NCBI GenBank assembly: GCA_022361395.1
Contig: JAKSAX010000076.1
Coordinates: 1 to 64,000 of the forward strand
Direction: 5' to 3'
Length of the DNA: 64,000 nucleotides
Source: Desulfobacterales bacterium
GTDB lineage: Bacteria > Desulfobacterota > Desulfobacteria > Desulfobacterales > Desulfobacteraceae
Position numbers and translations under genes: made by a program. This document shows, piece after piece, positions 10,063-19,268 of this stretch (positions are counted from its first letter, which is position 1; every line of letters starts with the position of its first letter). Under the pieces are notes generated by a model. The model was not told where the DNA came from. It ran no database searches and worked only from the letters and a program-made list of their open reading frames with translations.

Positions 10063-11562
10063 TCAGGGTAGGTGGGTCTGGCTTGGCAGGCACAAGGTCA
10101 CGGTGGTTCCTTCGTTCACAGTGCTCTTTACCTTGATGTCCCCGCCGCAGCTTAAAATCACGCTCTTGGTAAAGGAGAGCCCAAGTCCTTTACCTTCTTC
10201 TTTATCCCATCCCGTGAAATAGGGAACAAAGATATGGCCAAGGGATTTTTCAGGAATACCAATGCCGATATCAGAGATTGTAATCAGAATATGGGGATCT
10301 TCATACCGGCTTGAAATGGATATGATGCCATGGGTGTCGACTGCTTTCAATGCATTGTCCACCACGTTCTGAAAAGCCCTGCCCAGATTCTTTTCAGGTA
10401 AATTTATCAGGGGCAGGTCCTGGAGGTCCAGCTGGAGATCTATCTTCTTATCCCCATAGCTCTGTTTGCCGGCAACGGCGCTGAGCAATCCGTTGATATC
10501 TGTTTTTTTCCAGTCTTCGTCATTGATGGCGACAAATATTTTAATGTCGTTGATAGCATTGGATATCTGCTCAATCCCTTTGAGGGAATCTTCAATTATC
10601 CCGGGATACTTTTTAAGAATGGCGTCCAGGTCGATTTCCGATTTATAGGCCTCAATCTCCTCAACGTTTGCCTTGGTGACTTCTGCCAGCTCCTTGCGTG
10701 ACCCTCTATGGGATGCAATGATGGCCTCAAGTGTGCTGTATTTCTCCAGTAAGAAGGTAATCTGATGCCTGTAGAGGCTCATCTTTTTGAGGTTACTGGC
10801 AATCATGGAGTTTGAAGCGGACAGGGTGTCCAGGGATATTTCAGAGAGATCAGACACGATGGCTGCTTTTTGAGTGACGAACAATTGTTTTTCAGTGGCT
10901 TCAAGGGAGGTTAAAGCCTCTTTTAACCTTTGGGTTTTGCTCTCGATCATCCGCTCAAGGCTTCTGTTGTACTTTGTAAGGTTGGACTCTGCTACGATTC
11001 TCCGTGCGATTTCCTCATTCAAACGGATATTTTTTGATTCGATTTCCTTATTCTTTTTATCCAGTTCAAGCAGATGGGTATAGGATCGAAGCGCCGTGGT
11101 AATGGTCGTGAACAATTTCTGGGTGGTCAGTTCGGTTTTCTCTTTGTAATCATTGATATCATAATTCAGGATTACCTGTTTTTCCGGGGCTTTTCCGGGC
11201 TGGCCGGTCCGCAGGACAATGCGGATTTTTGAGTTGCCTATGTCTTCCCTTATATATCTTGCCACTTCCAGCCCGGCATCTTTTGTCTCCATGACCACAT
11301 CCAGCAGGCAACAGGCAATATCAGGATTCTCCTTTAAAATGGTTTTTGCCTCCTGGCCGGAAAAAGCAGAGATAAAATCAAGTCCGTACTCATGGTATTG
11401 GTAATCGTTGAGAACCAGTTTGGTCATGACATGGATCTCATTTTCATCATCAACAATCAAAAGCTTAAAGGTTTTGTTGGGAGTTGAATTGGATTTGTCC
11501 GTTGCTTCCTTTGCAAAAGACAAAGTATCGTCTTTAAAAGACTGTTTTTCTGGACTGTTCAT
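10063..11562 (-). CDS. receiver domain - coiled coil - HATPase protein lacking a phosphoacceptor histidine
   Basis: 499 residues. An N-terminal receiver (about 32-160) has paired acidic residues (VDDENE), phospho-Asp in CCLLDVVMET and the conserved Lys in DYKEKTELT, resembling receivers of DUF3369-type regulators. A long coiled coil follows, then a kinase-like region and a good ATPase domain (NVVDNALKAV, DIGIGIP, GKGLGLS). Where related kinases carry GVAHEINNP, this protein has IVSDLSEISLDTL, with no His. It may be a pseudokinase, a phosphatase, or a kinase acting through another residue. GGAG lies six bases before the ATG. It is the last gene of the leftward block after nfo. Confidence 0.85.
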   Translation of the reverse strand: MNSPEKQSFKDDTLSFAKEATDKSNSTPNKTFKLLIVDDENEIHVMTKLVLNDYQYHEYGLDFISAFSGQEAKTILKENPDIACCLLDVVMETKDAGLEVARYIREDIGNSKIRIVLRTGQPGKAPEKQVILNYDINDYKEKTELTTQKLFTTITTALRSYTHLLELDKKNKEIESKNIRLNEEIARRIVAESNLTKYNRSLERMIESKTQRLKEALTSLEATEKQLFVTQKAAIVSDLSEISLDTLSASNSMIASNLKKMSLYRHQITFLLEKYSTLEAIIASHRGSRKELAEVTKANVEEIEAYKSEIDLDAILKKYPGIIEDSLKGIEQISNAINDIKIFVAINDEDWKKTDINGLLSAVAGKQSYGDKKIDLQLDLQDLPLINLPEKNLGRAFQNVVDNALKAVDTHGIISISSRYEDPHILITISDIGIGIPEKSLGHIFVPYFTGWDKEEGKGLGLSFTKSVILSCGGDIKVKSTVNEGTTVTLCLPSQTHLP

Positions 11563-11660
11563 ACTATCTCCGAAAAAGGCGAAATTAAGGTTTCGACGCG
11601 GGTATATGTATGGTATTCGATTTGCCCTTAGTTGTCAATGCGCTTGTTAGCGTGTGCTGA

Positions 11661-12524
11661 CTACCCCTGTGCAAGTTTTTTTAGCCTGTTCAGGTTCACC
11701 TGATCCATGGGTGTTCCATTATCATCCTTTGGGGTTTCAAGTATTTTAGGTATGGAGTGGAGTCTTTTATCCTGCATGATGGCACTGAACCCGGAGTCGC
11801 CGATCTGGCCTTTACCAATGTGCTGGTGGCGGTCCTTTTTACTTCCGAGACCTGGTTTGGAATCGTTAAGGTGGATCAGCTTCAATCTGGAAAGACCAAT
11901 GTGTTCATTGAATGCAAGAAGGGTTTCATCAAGTGCCTTCAGGCTTCTCAGATCATAGCCACCGGCAAAAATATGGCTGGTATCCATGCAGACACCAACG
12001 GCTTCCGGCCGGTCAAGGCTGTTGATAAGGGTCCCGATTTCTTCAAACCGGCTGCCGATGGAAGTACCTGTACCGGCAGTTGTTTCTATGAGCAGTTCCG
12101 GAAACAGGCCCCGGTCTATGGCAAGAACCCGGTTGATACTTTTCCGGGCTGTGTCAAGTCCCTTTTCCATTCCCTCCCCAAGGTGGGCTCCAGGATGGAG
12201 GACAACGCCGTCCAGTCCCAGGAGACCGGATCTCTCCATCTCGCTTGCCAGGGAATTCCGGGATTTTTCCAGTTTGTCACCGTCATTTGAAGCAATATTG
12301 ATCAGATAGGTGCAATGGGAGAATACCCATGAAATACCAGTCTCTTTTCTGGCGGCTTTAAAAGCACTGATCCGGGTCTGGTTTAACTCGGGTTCTTTCC
12401 AGGTTCTTGCATTCTTGGTAAAAATCTGGACTGCATCACAGTTGAGGTCGCGGGCTTTGAATAAAGCATTCTCAAGCCCGCCGGCAACTGAAAAATGGGC
12501 GCCCAAAGGGTGTGGTAAAGACAT
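11661..12524 (-). CDS. nfo: endonuclease IV (deoxyribonuclease IV)
   Basis: About 287 residues from the chosen ATG. The protein begins HPLGAHFSVAGG and carries AVQIFTKNARTW, VLHPGAHLG, LLIETTAGTGTSIG, VCMDTSHIFAGG and LIHLNDSK, which supply the His, Glu and Asp ligands of the three-zinc site of AP endonuclease IV. It cleaves DNA at abasic sites during base excision repair. An upstream in-frame TTG exists at 12548. I prefer the ATG at 12524 because GGAG lies nine bases before it and it directly follows the stop of the preceding gene. Confidence 0.93.
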   Translation of the reverse strand: MSLPHPLGAHFSVAGGLENALFKARDLNCDAVQIFTKNARTWKEPELNQTRISAFKAARKETGISWVFSHCTYLINIASNDGDKLEKSRNSLASEMERSGLLGLDGVVLHPGAHLGEGMEKGLDTARKSINRVLAIDRGLFPELLIETTAGTGTSIGSRFEEIGTLINSLDRPEAVGVCMDTSHIFAGGYDLRSLKALDETLLAFNEHIGLSRLKLIHLNDSKPGLGSKKDRHQHIGKGQIGDSGFSAIMQDKRLHSIPKILETPKDDNGTPMDQVNLNRLKKLAQG

Positions 12525-12525
12525 C

Positions 12526-14418
12526 TCAGGTAACTCCGGTAAATTCAATACTCAGTTGATGCTGAAGTTTTTCAATCAATTTAAAACTCTCCTTGAGCAT
12601 GATCTGGTCAAGGCTTGACAGGTTGGCGGGATTAATAAAATTATCAGGCTGTTCCCCTTCGTCCATTATAGTGGTGATCTGGCGTTTGAATCTTAATCCC
12701 ATAAGGAAATTATATGACTGAATAATGTTGGTATACTCCCTGGCGGTAAGTGCATGCCGGGTGTACAGCCTGAACAGGCGGGTCAGGGTGTTGGTTTGGG
12801 CAATTCCGTTTTTCAGGGCATAAATCCGTGAAAAATCGATAATCGGCAGCATGGCCAGCTTAATATCCAGGGCTCCTTTGTGATCTCCTTTAGTTTCCAC
12901 CATAAATTTACCGAACCGCCCTATGGGGGGCTTAAAATAAATTGCATTTTCACTCATATTGCGCAGGAAGCCCGGCCACCTGCTTATGGAAGTCAACAGG
13001 TGGTTTTTCAGCTCTGTGGCCAGGGACTGATCGCCATAGGTCCCTCTGAAGTCGAAAAAAATACTGGAGTACAGCAGATCCTCGGGTGATGCCGCCCGGA
13101 TCCATTTGCTGAACCGGGTTTTCCAGACATTCATAGGCTGGCACCAATCCGGGTTCCGGGCCATATTGTTTCCCTCACAGAACCGGTATCCGGCCCTGTC
13201 AAGCCGCCGGCAGATTCCCCGGGCCAGGGTGTCAAAGTATTGTTTGGCCATGTCTGCCTGCTCCGGGTCTTCCGTCCCCTCAAAGAGGATGGCGTTGTCC
13301 TGATCCGAAATCAGGGTCTGCTCCCCCCGGCCCTCGGATCCCATGGTCAGGAAGGCAAACCTGCAGGGAGGTGGGCCTGCGTCGGCAATGGAAAAATCCA
13401 TGACTTTATGGATAATGGCATCGGAAAATGTGGTGATCAACTGTGTGATATAATCTGCATTGACACCGTTACTGATGGGTTCCAGCAGCATTTTCTCAAG
13501 CCGGTCATGAATCCCGTCAATGTCCTCCATTTTCCGGGCTGATTTTACAGCTTTAATCAGTAAAAACGTAGACCGTGTCTGGGCCTCAATCAAATCCTTT
13601 TCACTGATAATACCTGAGACCTCACCGGATTTCCCGGTAACGGCAAGGTGGCGTTTGTCCTCATGTATCATCTTTAAAAAGGCCTCAAAGATCTGTGCCC
13701 CGGCGGGGATGGAGATCAAGGGGGAAGATAGGATTTCAGACACAGGAGAGAGAGGGGACCTGCCTTCTGAAACAACCCGGTTTTTTAAGTCCGCATCCGT
13801 TACGATTCCCTTAATCTGCCTGGTCTTTGACTTGACCAGAATGGCACTTGTTTTCTGCCGGTTCATTTTCAGGGCTGCGTCCCGCACAGGATCATCTTCA
13901 GAACAGGTGGCAATATTGGGCCTGAATATAGCCGAAACCGGCCGGTTAAAAAAGGGAAGGTTAAGGGATTTATCCTGAATCCGCCGGCCAAGTACACCCA
14001 TAAAGACTTTATTGGCCATGCATCGCCCGACTTCAAGGGCAAAGTAGTCGAAAAATTCGGAATTGCGGAGGCAGAGATCTTCAATGATTGAGGCATCAAC
14101 TGCAATGGCCCGGGTATCCTCAAGGGCTGCCACTGTATGGATGGCCATGTGATCGTTGAACAATACAGACAACCCGCCAAAGACCGCACCCGGGCTTAGC
14201 TGCCCCTGAATCAGCCGGTCACTGCCTTTTATATAGTAGAATTCAAGCCGGCCTTTTGTCAGGATATAAACCTGCTTTACCCTGGATATTTCCTGGGTAA
14301 AGAGCACATCTCCCTTTGACAGGTTCTTATAGGAGAAAGCGGTGTATAGATCTTTTTCCTGGGATTTGGACAGGAAGGAAAAAGGCTTGCCCGGAGCAGG
14401 TTTTGGATCAGGATGCAC
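12526..14418 (-). CDS. cNMP-binding / CBS / DUF294 nucleotidyltransferase-like protein
   Basis: 630 residues. A cyclic-nucleotide-binding fold (about 15-130) is followed by a pair of CBS domains (about 165-280). Next is a DUF294 nucleotidyltransferase-like domain with the active-site pattern GSEGRGEQTLISDQDN (about 355-370), and then a helical DUF294 C-terminal domain. Similar proteins are recurrent neighbours of a DnaQ-like exonuclease and an acetate permease in other proteobacteria, as here. The nucleotidyl acceptor is unknown; GlnD-like protein modification is one possibility. It overlaps lemA by 11 bases. Confidence 0.88.
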   Translation of the reverse strand: MHPDPKPAPGKPFSFLSKSQEKDLYTAFSYKNLSKGDVLFTQEISRVKQVYILTKGRLEFYYIKGSDRLIQGQLSPGAVFGGLSVLFNDHMAIHTVAALEDTRAIAVDASIIEDLCLRNSEFFDYFALEVGRCMANKVFMGVLGRRIQDKSLNLPFFNRPVSAIFRPNIATCSEDDPVRDAALKMNRQKTSAILVKSKTRQIKGIVTDADLKNRVVSEGRSPLSPVSEILSSPLISIPAGAQIFEAFLKMIHEDKRHLAVTGKSGEVSGIISEKDLIEAQTRSTFLLIKAVKSARKMEDIDGIHDRLEKMLLEPISNGVNADYITQLITTFSDAIIHKVMDFSIADAGPPPCRFAFLTMGSEGRGEQTLISDQDNAILFEGTEDPEQADMAKQYFDTLARGICRRLDRAGYRFCEGNNMARNPDWCQPMNVWKTRFSKWIRAASPEDLLYSSIFFDFRGTYGDQSLATELKNHLLTSISRWPGFLRNMSENAIYFKPPIGRFGKFMVETKGDHKGALDIKLAMLPIIDFSRIYALKNGIAQTNTLTRLFRLYTRHALTAREYTNIIQSYNFLMGLRFKRQITTIMDEGEQPDNFINPANLSSLDQIMLKESFKLIEKLQHQLSIEFTGVT

Positions 14419-15022
14419 TGGATGATGCCTTTTCCCGGGAGGGTGCCAGCAGGTGAACGGCTATTTCCGGATAATGGATGTCATCCAGCCCGAAAAGAGG
14501 TGCAATGAGAAATCCGGGAAAGACCTTGGTTCTCGTATTAAAATACCGCGCCTCTTTGTTGTATCTTTTTCCCATAATAAATACCGCAAGCTCCAGTTCT
14601 TCCAGTCTCTTTTCCAGGGCGTCATAACTCTCGGGGCGCCGGATGCCGTCCCTGTGAATTTCCTTTACAAACCCGTCAACGGATTGGTTCAGATTGATCT
14701 GTGAGGCTTCGAACGCGGCAATCAATTCAGGATCAAAAACAGCGTCAGCCTGTTGGATACGGTTAAGAACAAGAGCGGTTGATGCTGCGGCATCTCTCAG
14801 TTCCCCTGACCTGGATCCGGCTGATTCAGGAGCCGCCAGTTCGGAAAAGTCGGATACAACACCCAATTGCTCCCGGCATTGGGCCACCAGATGCTCTTTT
14901 ACCGCCTGAACACGGTTCTGGGATCTTAACAGACTGCTGTATCCTCCAAAGACAACACAAAAAATAACAATGCCGAATACCAGGGAGCAGATACCTGCAA
15001 AGGTAAACCAGGGGGTTTTCAT
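14408..15022 (-). CDS. lemA: LemA-family membrane protein
   Basis: 204 residues: one N-terminal membrane segment (about 7-27) and a helical soluble part. The LemA hallmark lies near the C-terminus: a YN pair (GKRYNKEARYFNTRTK), then FPGFLIAPLFG. The middle carries the family's long helices. LemA proteins are small membrane-anchored helical bundles of unclear function, often beside a peptidase or TPM-domain partner, which is absent here. GGAGG precedes the ATG by eight bases. It lies between the exonuclease-sensor gene and the DUF294 gene, overlapping the latter. Confidence 0.8.
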   Translation of the reverse strand: MKTPWFTFAGICSLVFGIVIFCVVFGGYSSLLRSQNRVQAVKEHLVAQCREQLGVVSDFSELAAPESAGSRSGELRDAAASTALVLNRIQQADAVFDPELIAAFEASQINLNQSVDGFVKEIHRDGIRRPESYDALEKRLEELELAVFIMGKRYNKEARYFNTRTKVFPGFLIAPLFGLDDIHYPEIAVHLLAPSREKASSSAS

Positions 15023-15111
15023 GGGCAGATCCTCCGAAAAAAGATTTATTCACATCTATCATTGACCATGAGGGTTGATCAATAGCTTAAATGCAGCTGA
15101 CCAACTTTAGA

Positions 15112-17157
15112 TCAATATTTCAAACGGGCATAGTAGGTTTTTTTTGATGCATTCACCGCATCTTTTAAAGTCAGTATTCCGTTACTGTTTAATATGGGTA
15201 ATAATTTCAGAAATATTTCAGCCGTGGTTATGGCATCGCCAAGAGCCGTGTGCCTGCCGAGAATATTGACCCCGAGTCTGCGGGCTATATTTTCTAAATC
15301 ATGTTGCCGGTGGACCGGATGGAGAACTGCAGATAAAAGCAGGGTATCCAGAACCGGATTTTCAAACCTGATACGGGTGGACGCTTCCTTAACCTTGATC
15401 ATCTTCATGTCAAAGGCAAGATTATGACCTAAAAGCACAGTTTTGGCGGTGTATGATTTGAATTTCGGCAGGATGGTTTCAATGGGGGCTTTTTCTTCGA
15501 CCATTTCATAGCTGATACCATGTATTTTATAAGATTCAAGAGGGATATCCCGCCCGGGGTTGATGAGTTCTTCAAAATAATCCTGGTAGACCACCCGGCT
15601 GTTGACTATTCTTACCGCACCAATGGATATTATCTCATCGCCCCCGTCAGGATTTAAACCGGTGGTTTCCGTATCAAATACCGTATAGGTTAACTTTTGA
15701 AGGGGAACATCCAGTAAATTATCAGAGGGATCCAGGTTGAAAAGGTTGAAATCATAATATTCCGGCCTGGAGTCGGAAATCACTGGCGCACCGGTCTTTA
15801 AAACCCCCTCAGGCAGAACTCCGGCCTGGGTGGTTATATGGATGCCTGTGTACCTGTTCTTGTCACTTGACAGGGGGATAAGTCTTGCATTGTTGAATTT
15901 GAGTACATATCCGAGGCTGGGCAATCTTTCCGGTTTTGACCTGATGATTAAATCAATCTGGTCTCCGGTGCAAAACGGGCCGTCCCAGGACAGATCAAAT
16001 CCGATTATTTTTTCATTTTTCGATATGCAAAGATCAAACTCGTTCAATCCGGTAAATTCCGATAGTTTTGTAAATATAAAGAGAAATACCTGGGTCAGGG
16101 AGTAAGTATCTGCAAGAATTCTTGTGCCGGGGCAGGGGTTAAATATATTCACGCGGATATTTCTGCCGGCCCCGGTTTTTTTTTGAATCATGGGTAAAAA
16201 AGACTCAAGGGGCAGTGTGGTTAAGGGAAGGCTGGAAAAAGTGGTTTCCTTGATGGTTGACGCCATTTTGTCAAAGGAATCCAATATGATTTCAGGCCGG
16301 CTGGATACAGGGCCGTAAATCAGGGCCTTGAATTGCTTTAAACTCTTATCCACGGTCATATATTTACTTATATTTTCTGACACATCCTGAACTGCCAGGA
16401 TAAAGCCCGTGATCTGGTTTTCAGGGTCGAGAACGGGTATTGTTTCGGCGCTGATGAGAACACCGGAAGCGATGGGGGTAATAAAGAAGGAGCCCACCGG
16501 CATATGCGGACTGTTCATCTGTTCTAAAATCTCATCCATGGCATGGGCGATCAGCGCCTTGTCAATTAGATGAAAAATTGACCGGCCAAGGCCGAGGAAG
16601 AGTTCAGGTCTTTCTGAATTGTGATCGGGGCTGAAGAGTTTTTTTGCCAGGGAGTTGAAAAGGATAATCCGCCCGTTTTTATTGCAGACCACAATACCCT
16701 GGGGCAGTTCTCCCATAATTGCGGCTAAAAGATTTCTCTCTTTTTCCGTTTCTTTCCTTGCCGCCAGAATCTGTTCGGTGATTGTCTTGTTCAGATTCTC
16801 AAACATCTCTGCGAAATCATTTATGATCCCGGCCATCCGGAGGATATCCCGGCTACCCTTTGCATGGATTCTGTGGGACGGGTTTGATGTATATATCATC
16901 CCGGCTTCGGCAGACATCCGTTTCAATGGGAGGATATACCTGTGATAGGTGATATCAAACACAGCCCACAGGGCGCCGAAAACGATAAATACCAGGCTGA
17001 GAAGGGTATAGATGTTCTCCTGGCAGATCTGACCCAGGGTCTGTTTCTGGCCGGCAGAAAGGCTGAACCAGATATAAAACAGGAGCAAACTCCCAAGAAG
17101 GATGATACAGGTCAGGCTGATAAGAACGAATTTCCAGAATCTGTTTGTTTGCGTCAT
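15112..17157 (-). CDS. membrane PAS sensor fused to DEDDh 3'-5' exonuclease
   Basis: About 681 residues. Two membrane segments near the N-terminus (roughly 8-32 and 45-65) lead into a HAMP-like linker and a PAS domain starting near GELPQGIVVCNKNG. A region resembling a degraded histidine-kinase/ATPase core follows. The last 180 residues are a DnaQ-type exonuclease with FDTETTG, HNLAFDMK and HTALGDA, so all DEDDh residues are present. It should degrade nucleic acid or nucleotides in response to a sensed signal. ATG 17157 is chosen; an alternative TTG at 17187 abuts the upstream hairpin. Neither has a clear ribosome site. Confidence 0.85.
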   Translation of the reverse strand: MTQTNRFWKFVLISLTCIILLGSLLLFYIWFSLSAGQKQTLGQICQENIYTLLSLVFIVFGALWAVFDITYHRYILPLKRMSAEAGMIYTSNPSHRIHAKGSRDILRMAGIINDFAEMFENLNKTITEQILAARKETEKERNLLAAIMGELPQGIVVCNKNGRIILFNSLAKKLFSPDHNSERPELFLGLGRSIFHLIDKALIAHAMDEILEQMNSPHMPVGSFFITPIASGVLISAETIPVLDPENQITGFILAVQDVSENISKYMTVDKSLKQFKALIYGPVSSRPEIILDSFDKMASTIKETTFSSLPLTTLPLESFLPMIQKKTGAGRNIRVNIFNPCPGTRILADTYSLTQVFLFIFTKLSEFTGLNEFDLCISKNEKIIGFDLSWDGPFCTGDQIDLIIRSKPERLPSLGYVLKFNNARLIPLSSDKNRYTGIHITTQAGVLPEGVLKTGAPVISDSRPEYYDFNLFNLDPSDNLLDVPLQKLTYTVFDTETTGLNPDGGDEIISIGAVRIVNSRVVYQDYFEELINPGRDIPLESYKIHGISYEMVEEKAPIETILPKFKSYTAKTVLLGHNLAFDMKMIKVKEASTRIRFENPVLDTLLLSAVLHPVHRQHDLENIARRLGVNILGRHTALGDAITTAEIFLKLLPILNSNGILTLKDAVNASKKTYYARLKY

Positions 17158-17188
17158 AGGATGAATAGTCGTGTCTGTAAAAGACAAA

Positions 17189-17224
17189 GAAGAATTCCGG
17201 GGCCTGGCGGTCCCGGAATTCTTC
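17189..17224 (-). terminator. terminator-like hairpin between symporter genes and exonuclease gene
   Basis: GAAGAATTCCGGG pairs with CCCGGAATTCTTC around a short loop, giving a stem of at least 13 bp. On the minus strand the stem is followed by TTTGTCTTTT. It lies downstream of the 28-residue ORF and just before the exonuclease gene. It could stop most symporter transcription and let some read through; on the plus strand it is followed by a T-run. Confidence 0.7.
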
Positions 17225-17254
17225 TTTTTTACCGTTTAATTTCCTTTTTTCTGA

Positions 17255-17341
17255 TTATCCCCACCATCCCCAGCCAAAAGAGGCCACAAAGACGACGCAG
17301 AAGATGAGGGTTGCAATGAGATATTTATCTTCAAGTGCCAT
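17255..17341 (-). CDS. 28-residue single-pass membrane protein, probable symporter accessory
   Basis: A short frame with a strong ribosome site: AAGGAG lies eight bases before the ATG. The product starts MALEDKYL, runs through a hydrophobic helix of about 17 residues and ends GWGWWG. It follows the symporter stop by 24 bases and precedes a terminator-like hairpin, as expected for the last gene of that operon. Tiny single-pass proteins next to sodium:solute symporters are known as symporter small accessory proteins; I assign it there from size, position and topology. Confidence 0.72.
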   Translation of the reverse strand: MALEDKYLIATLIFCVVFVASFGWGWWG

Positions 17342-17365
17342 AATATATTCTCCTTTATATACGGA

Positions 17366-19147
17366 TCAGTCTGCTTCCTTGGTAACTTCAAGGGTTTCCT
17401 CGTCAGCCCTGCGGATCTGTTCATCAGATGTTGTCGACATCTCCGCTTTAAAACAGAGAGCCCACATCATGACAATACCGATGATCCACCATACGATCTG
17501 CCATGCCCAGATGGGCGGGAATCCGCAGAAGGTGAAGGCTGAGTTACCGATGAGAACACCGGGTCCGAGCGCCAGCAAATACCACGCAGGAACCATAATT
17601 TTCATCCGGGCACGCCACTTTTTACCGTTTTCACTGGGACCGTCAACGGAATCCAGCCACTCTCTGACCTCTTTCTGGCGGGCAATGGTCTCTTCGCTGT
17701 CTTTGATTCCAAGACCGCGGCAGAGATAGGCCACTGCAAGCCCTGTGAATATACCCCAGCCGGCCGTATGGATGGACAGAGGATATTTATAAATATAGTA
17801 GGTCACAAAGCAGGCGGCAATGGCGGCCAGAAGCCCGAGTACAACCCCAACGCTGGGGTATCTGAATCCCCAGTGAACCCCGAGCAGGCAAAGGTACATA
17901 ATGGTACCGAATGCTGTGGCAAACCCGCCGATCATAACAATGGCGTCAGATGAGGTCAGGGATACCACAACTGCGGCAACGGCAAGGATAGTGGCAAAAA
18001 TACGGTTGGTCCAGATCTGTTCCGAATGGGAGCCGCCCTGTTTTCTGACATACCGCCACCATACATCCCTCTGGATGATGGTGCCGCCTGTACCGATATA
18101 GGGTGCGGCCGTGGAGTGGATGGCTGCAATGGCGCCTAAAAATACCAGACCCAGAACCGGTCCGGGCAGGAATTTTGTCATCAGCATGGGAACCACGTCA
18201 CCATCAACCTTGGGTGCCAGTTCTCCGGCCATCATCAGTATTCTTGCACCGATACCCTGGAAAGCGGTGAAGAAGAAAAGGGCCAGACCGACTACAAAAG
18301 TGGACATGAAAACCTGCTGCCAGGCCAGGGGCTTGGGAGAGGAAAGACCGAAGTTCCACAGGGTAAAGGCGGGGGAAGACTGGATTCCCATGAGGGCAAA
18401 CATGTAGGTCAGAATCATGACCGCTGTCCAGCCGCCCGAACCAAGACCAAAGTGAATCAGTCCGGGAACCTGCATGTATTTTGTCTCAAGACCGCTCATG
18501 GATGATACGAATCCCGACCATCCGCCGAACAGCGGAGAGGTGATGGTGTAGAAGCCAAGGAGTACGATACCGCCGACCAGAAGACAGAACTGGAGTACAC
18601 CGACCCAGGTACTGGCTTTGAGCCCCCCGGTCACAACGTAGAACCAGACGATAAAGGCCATGAATATCAGGCCCGCGGTCTGGGGAACACCTGCCACCCA
18701 ATAGAACAGCTTGGCAGCTGCAATCAGCTGGAGACCTGAGTAAAAGATGGAGTAGAGGAAGGCTGCGATTACGGTGAGCCACCGTACTGCCTCGTTGTTG
18801 TAGTAGTAGGCGAACATATCACCGGGGGTGATAAATCCGTACCGTTTACCCAGGAGCCAGTTCCTCTTGGCAAAAAATGCCCCTGTAATGGGGATGGTTA
18901 ATACGTAAAAAGAGGCAAAGGCATAAACCAGTCCTGCTTTCCAGATCAAACCTGGATGACCGATAAACGTCCAGCCGGAAAAGGAAGCGGCAGTTGCCGC
19001 CATCAAGAACGCAATAAAAGGAATGGAGCGACCGGCAATGGCATAGCCGGAAGCCTTTTTCTCAGTGAAGAACCCTCGAAGTCCCCACCAAAAACAGTAA
19101 ATTATATATAACCCTAATAGGATATATACCCACATTTTTGGATCCAT
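17366..19147 (-). CDS. sodium:solute symporter, probable acetate/monocarboxylate uptake
   Basis: 593 residues with many hydrophobic segments and the SSS-family features GYAIAGRSIPF, GWTFIGHPGLIWKAG and a long Gly/Phe-rich core. It should bring in a small carboxylate with sodium at the cytoplasmic membrane. The substrate is inferred from position: the acs and PrpE-type genes lie directly upstream on the same strand and could activate incoming acetate or propionate. GGAGG lies nine bases before the ATG. The C-terminal 60 residues are cytoplasmic and charged. Confidence 0.87.
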   Translation of the reverse strand: MDPKMWVYILLGLYIIYCFWWGLRGFFTEKKASGYAIAGRSIPFIAFLMAATAASFSGWTFIGHPGLIWKAGLVYAFASFYVLTIPITGAFFAKRNWLLGKRYGFITPGDMFAYYYNNEAVRWLTVIAAFLYSIFYSGLQLIAAAKLFYWVAGVPQTAGLIFMAFIVWFYVVTGGLKASTWVGVLQFCLLVGGIVLLGFYTITSPLFGGWSGFVSSMSGLETKYMQVPGLIHFGLGSGGWTAVMILTYMFALMGIQSSPAFTLWNFGLSSPKPLAWQQVFMSTFVVGLALFFFTAFQGIGARILMMAGELAPKVDGDVVPMLMTKFLPGPVLGLVFLGAIAAIHSTAAPYIGTGGTIIQRDVWWRYVRKQGGSHSEQIWTNRIFATILAVAAVVVSLTSSDAIVMIGGFATAFGTIMYLCLLGVHWGFRYPSVGVVLGLLAAIAACFVTYYIYKYPLSIHTAGWGIFTGLAVAYLCRGLGIKDSEETIARQKEVREWLDSVDGPSENGKKWRARMKIMVPAWYLLALGPGVLIGNSAFTFCGFPPIWAWQIVWWIIGIVMMWALCFKAEMSTTSDEQIRRADEETLEVTKEAD

Positions 19148-19268
19148 ACTATGTTTCCTCCTGTTTGACCTTTTTATTGAGTTGATCGGATTTAGTAATG
19201 ATTATCTTGGGATAATCAGGACATAATGAACCACCCCCTTTCCTTTAAATATTCTTAATCTGCTTTTC

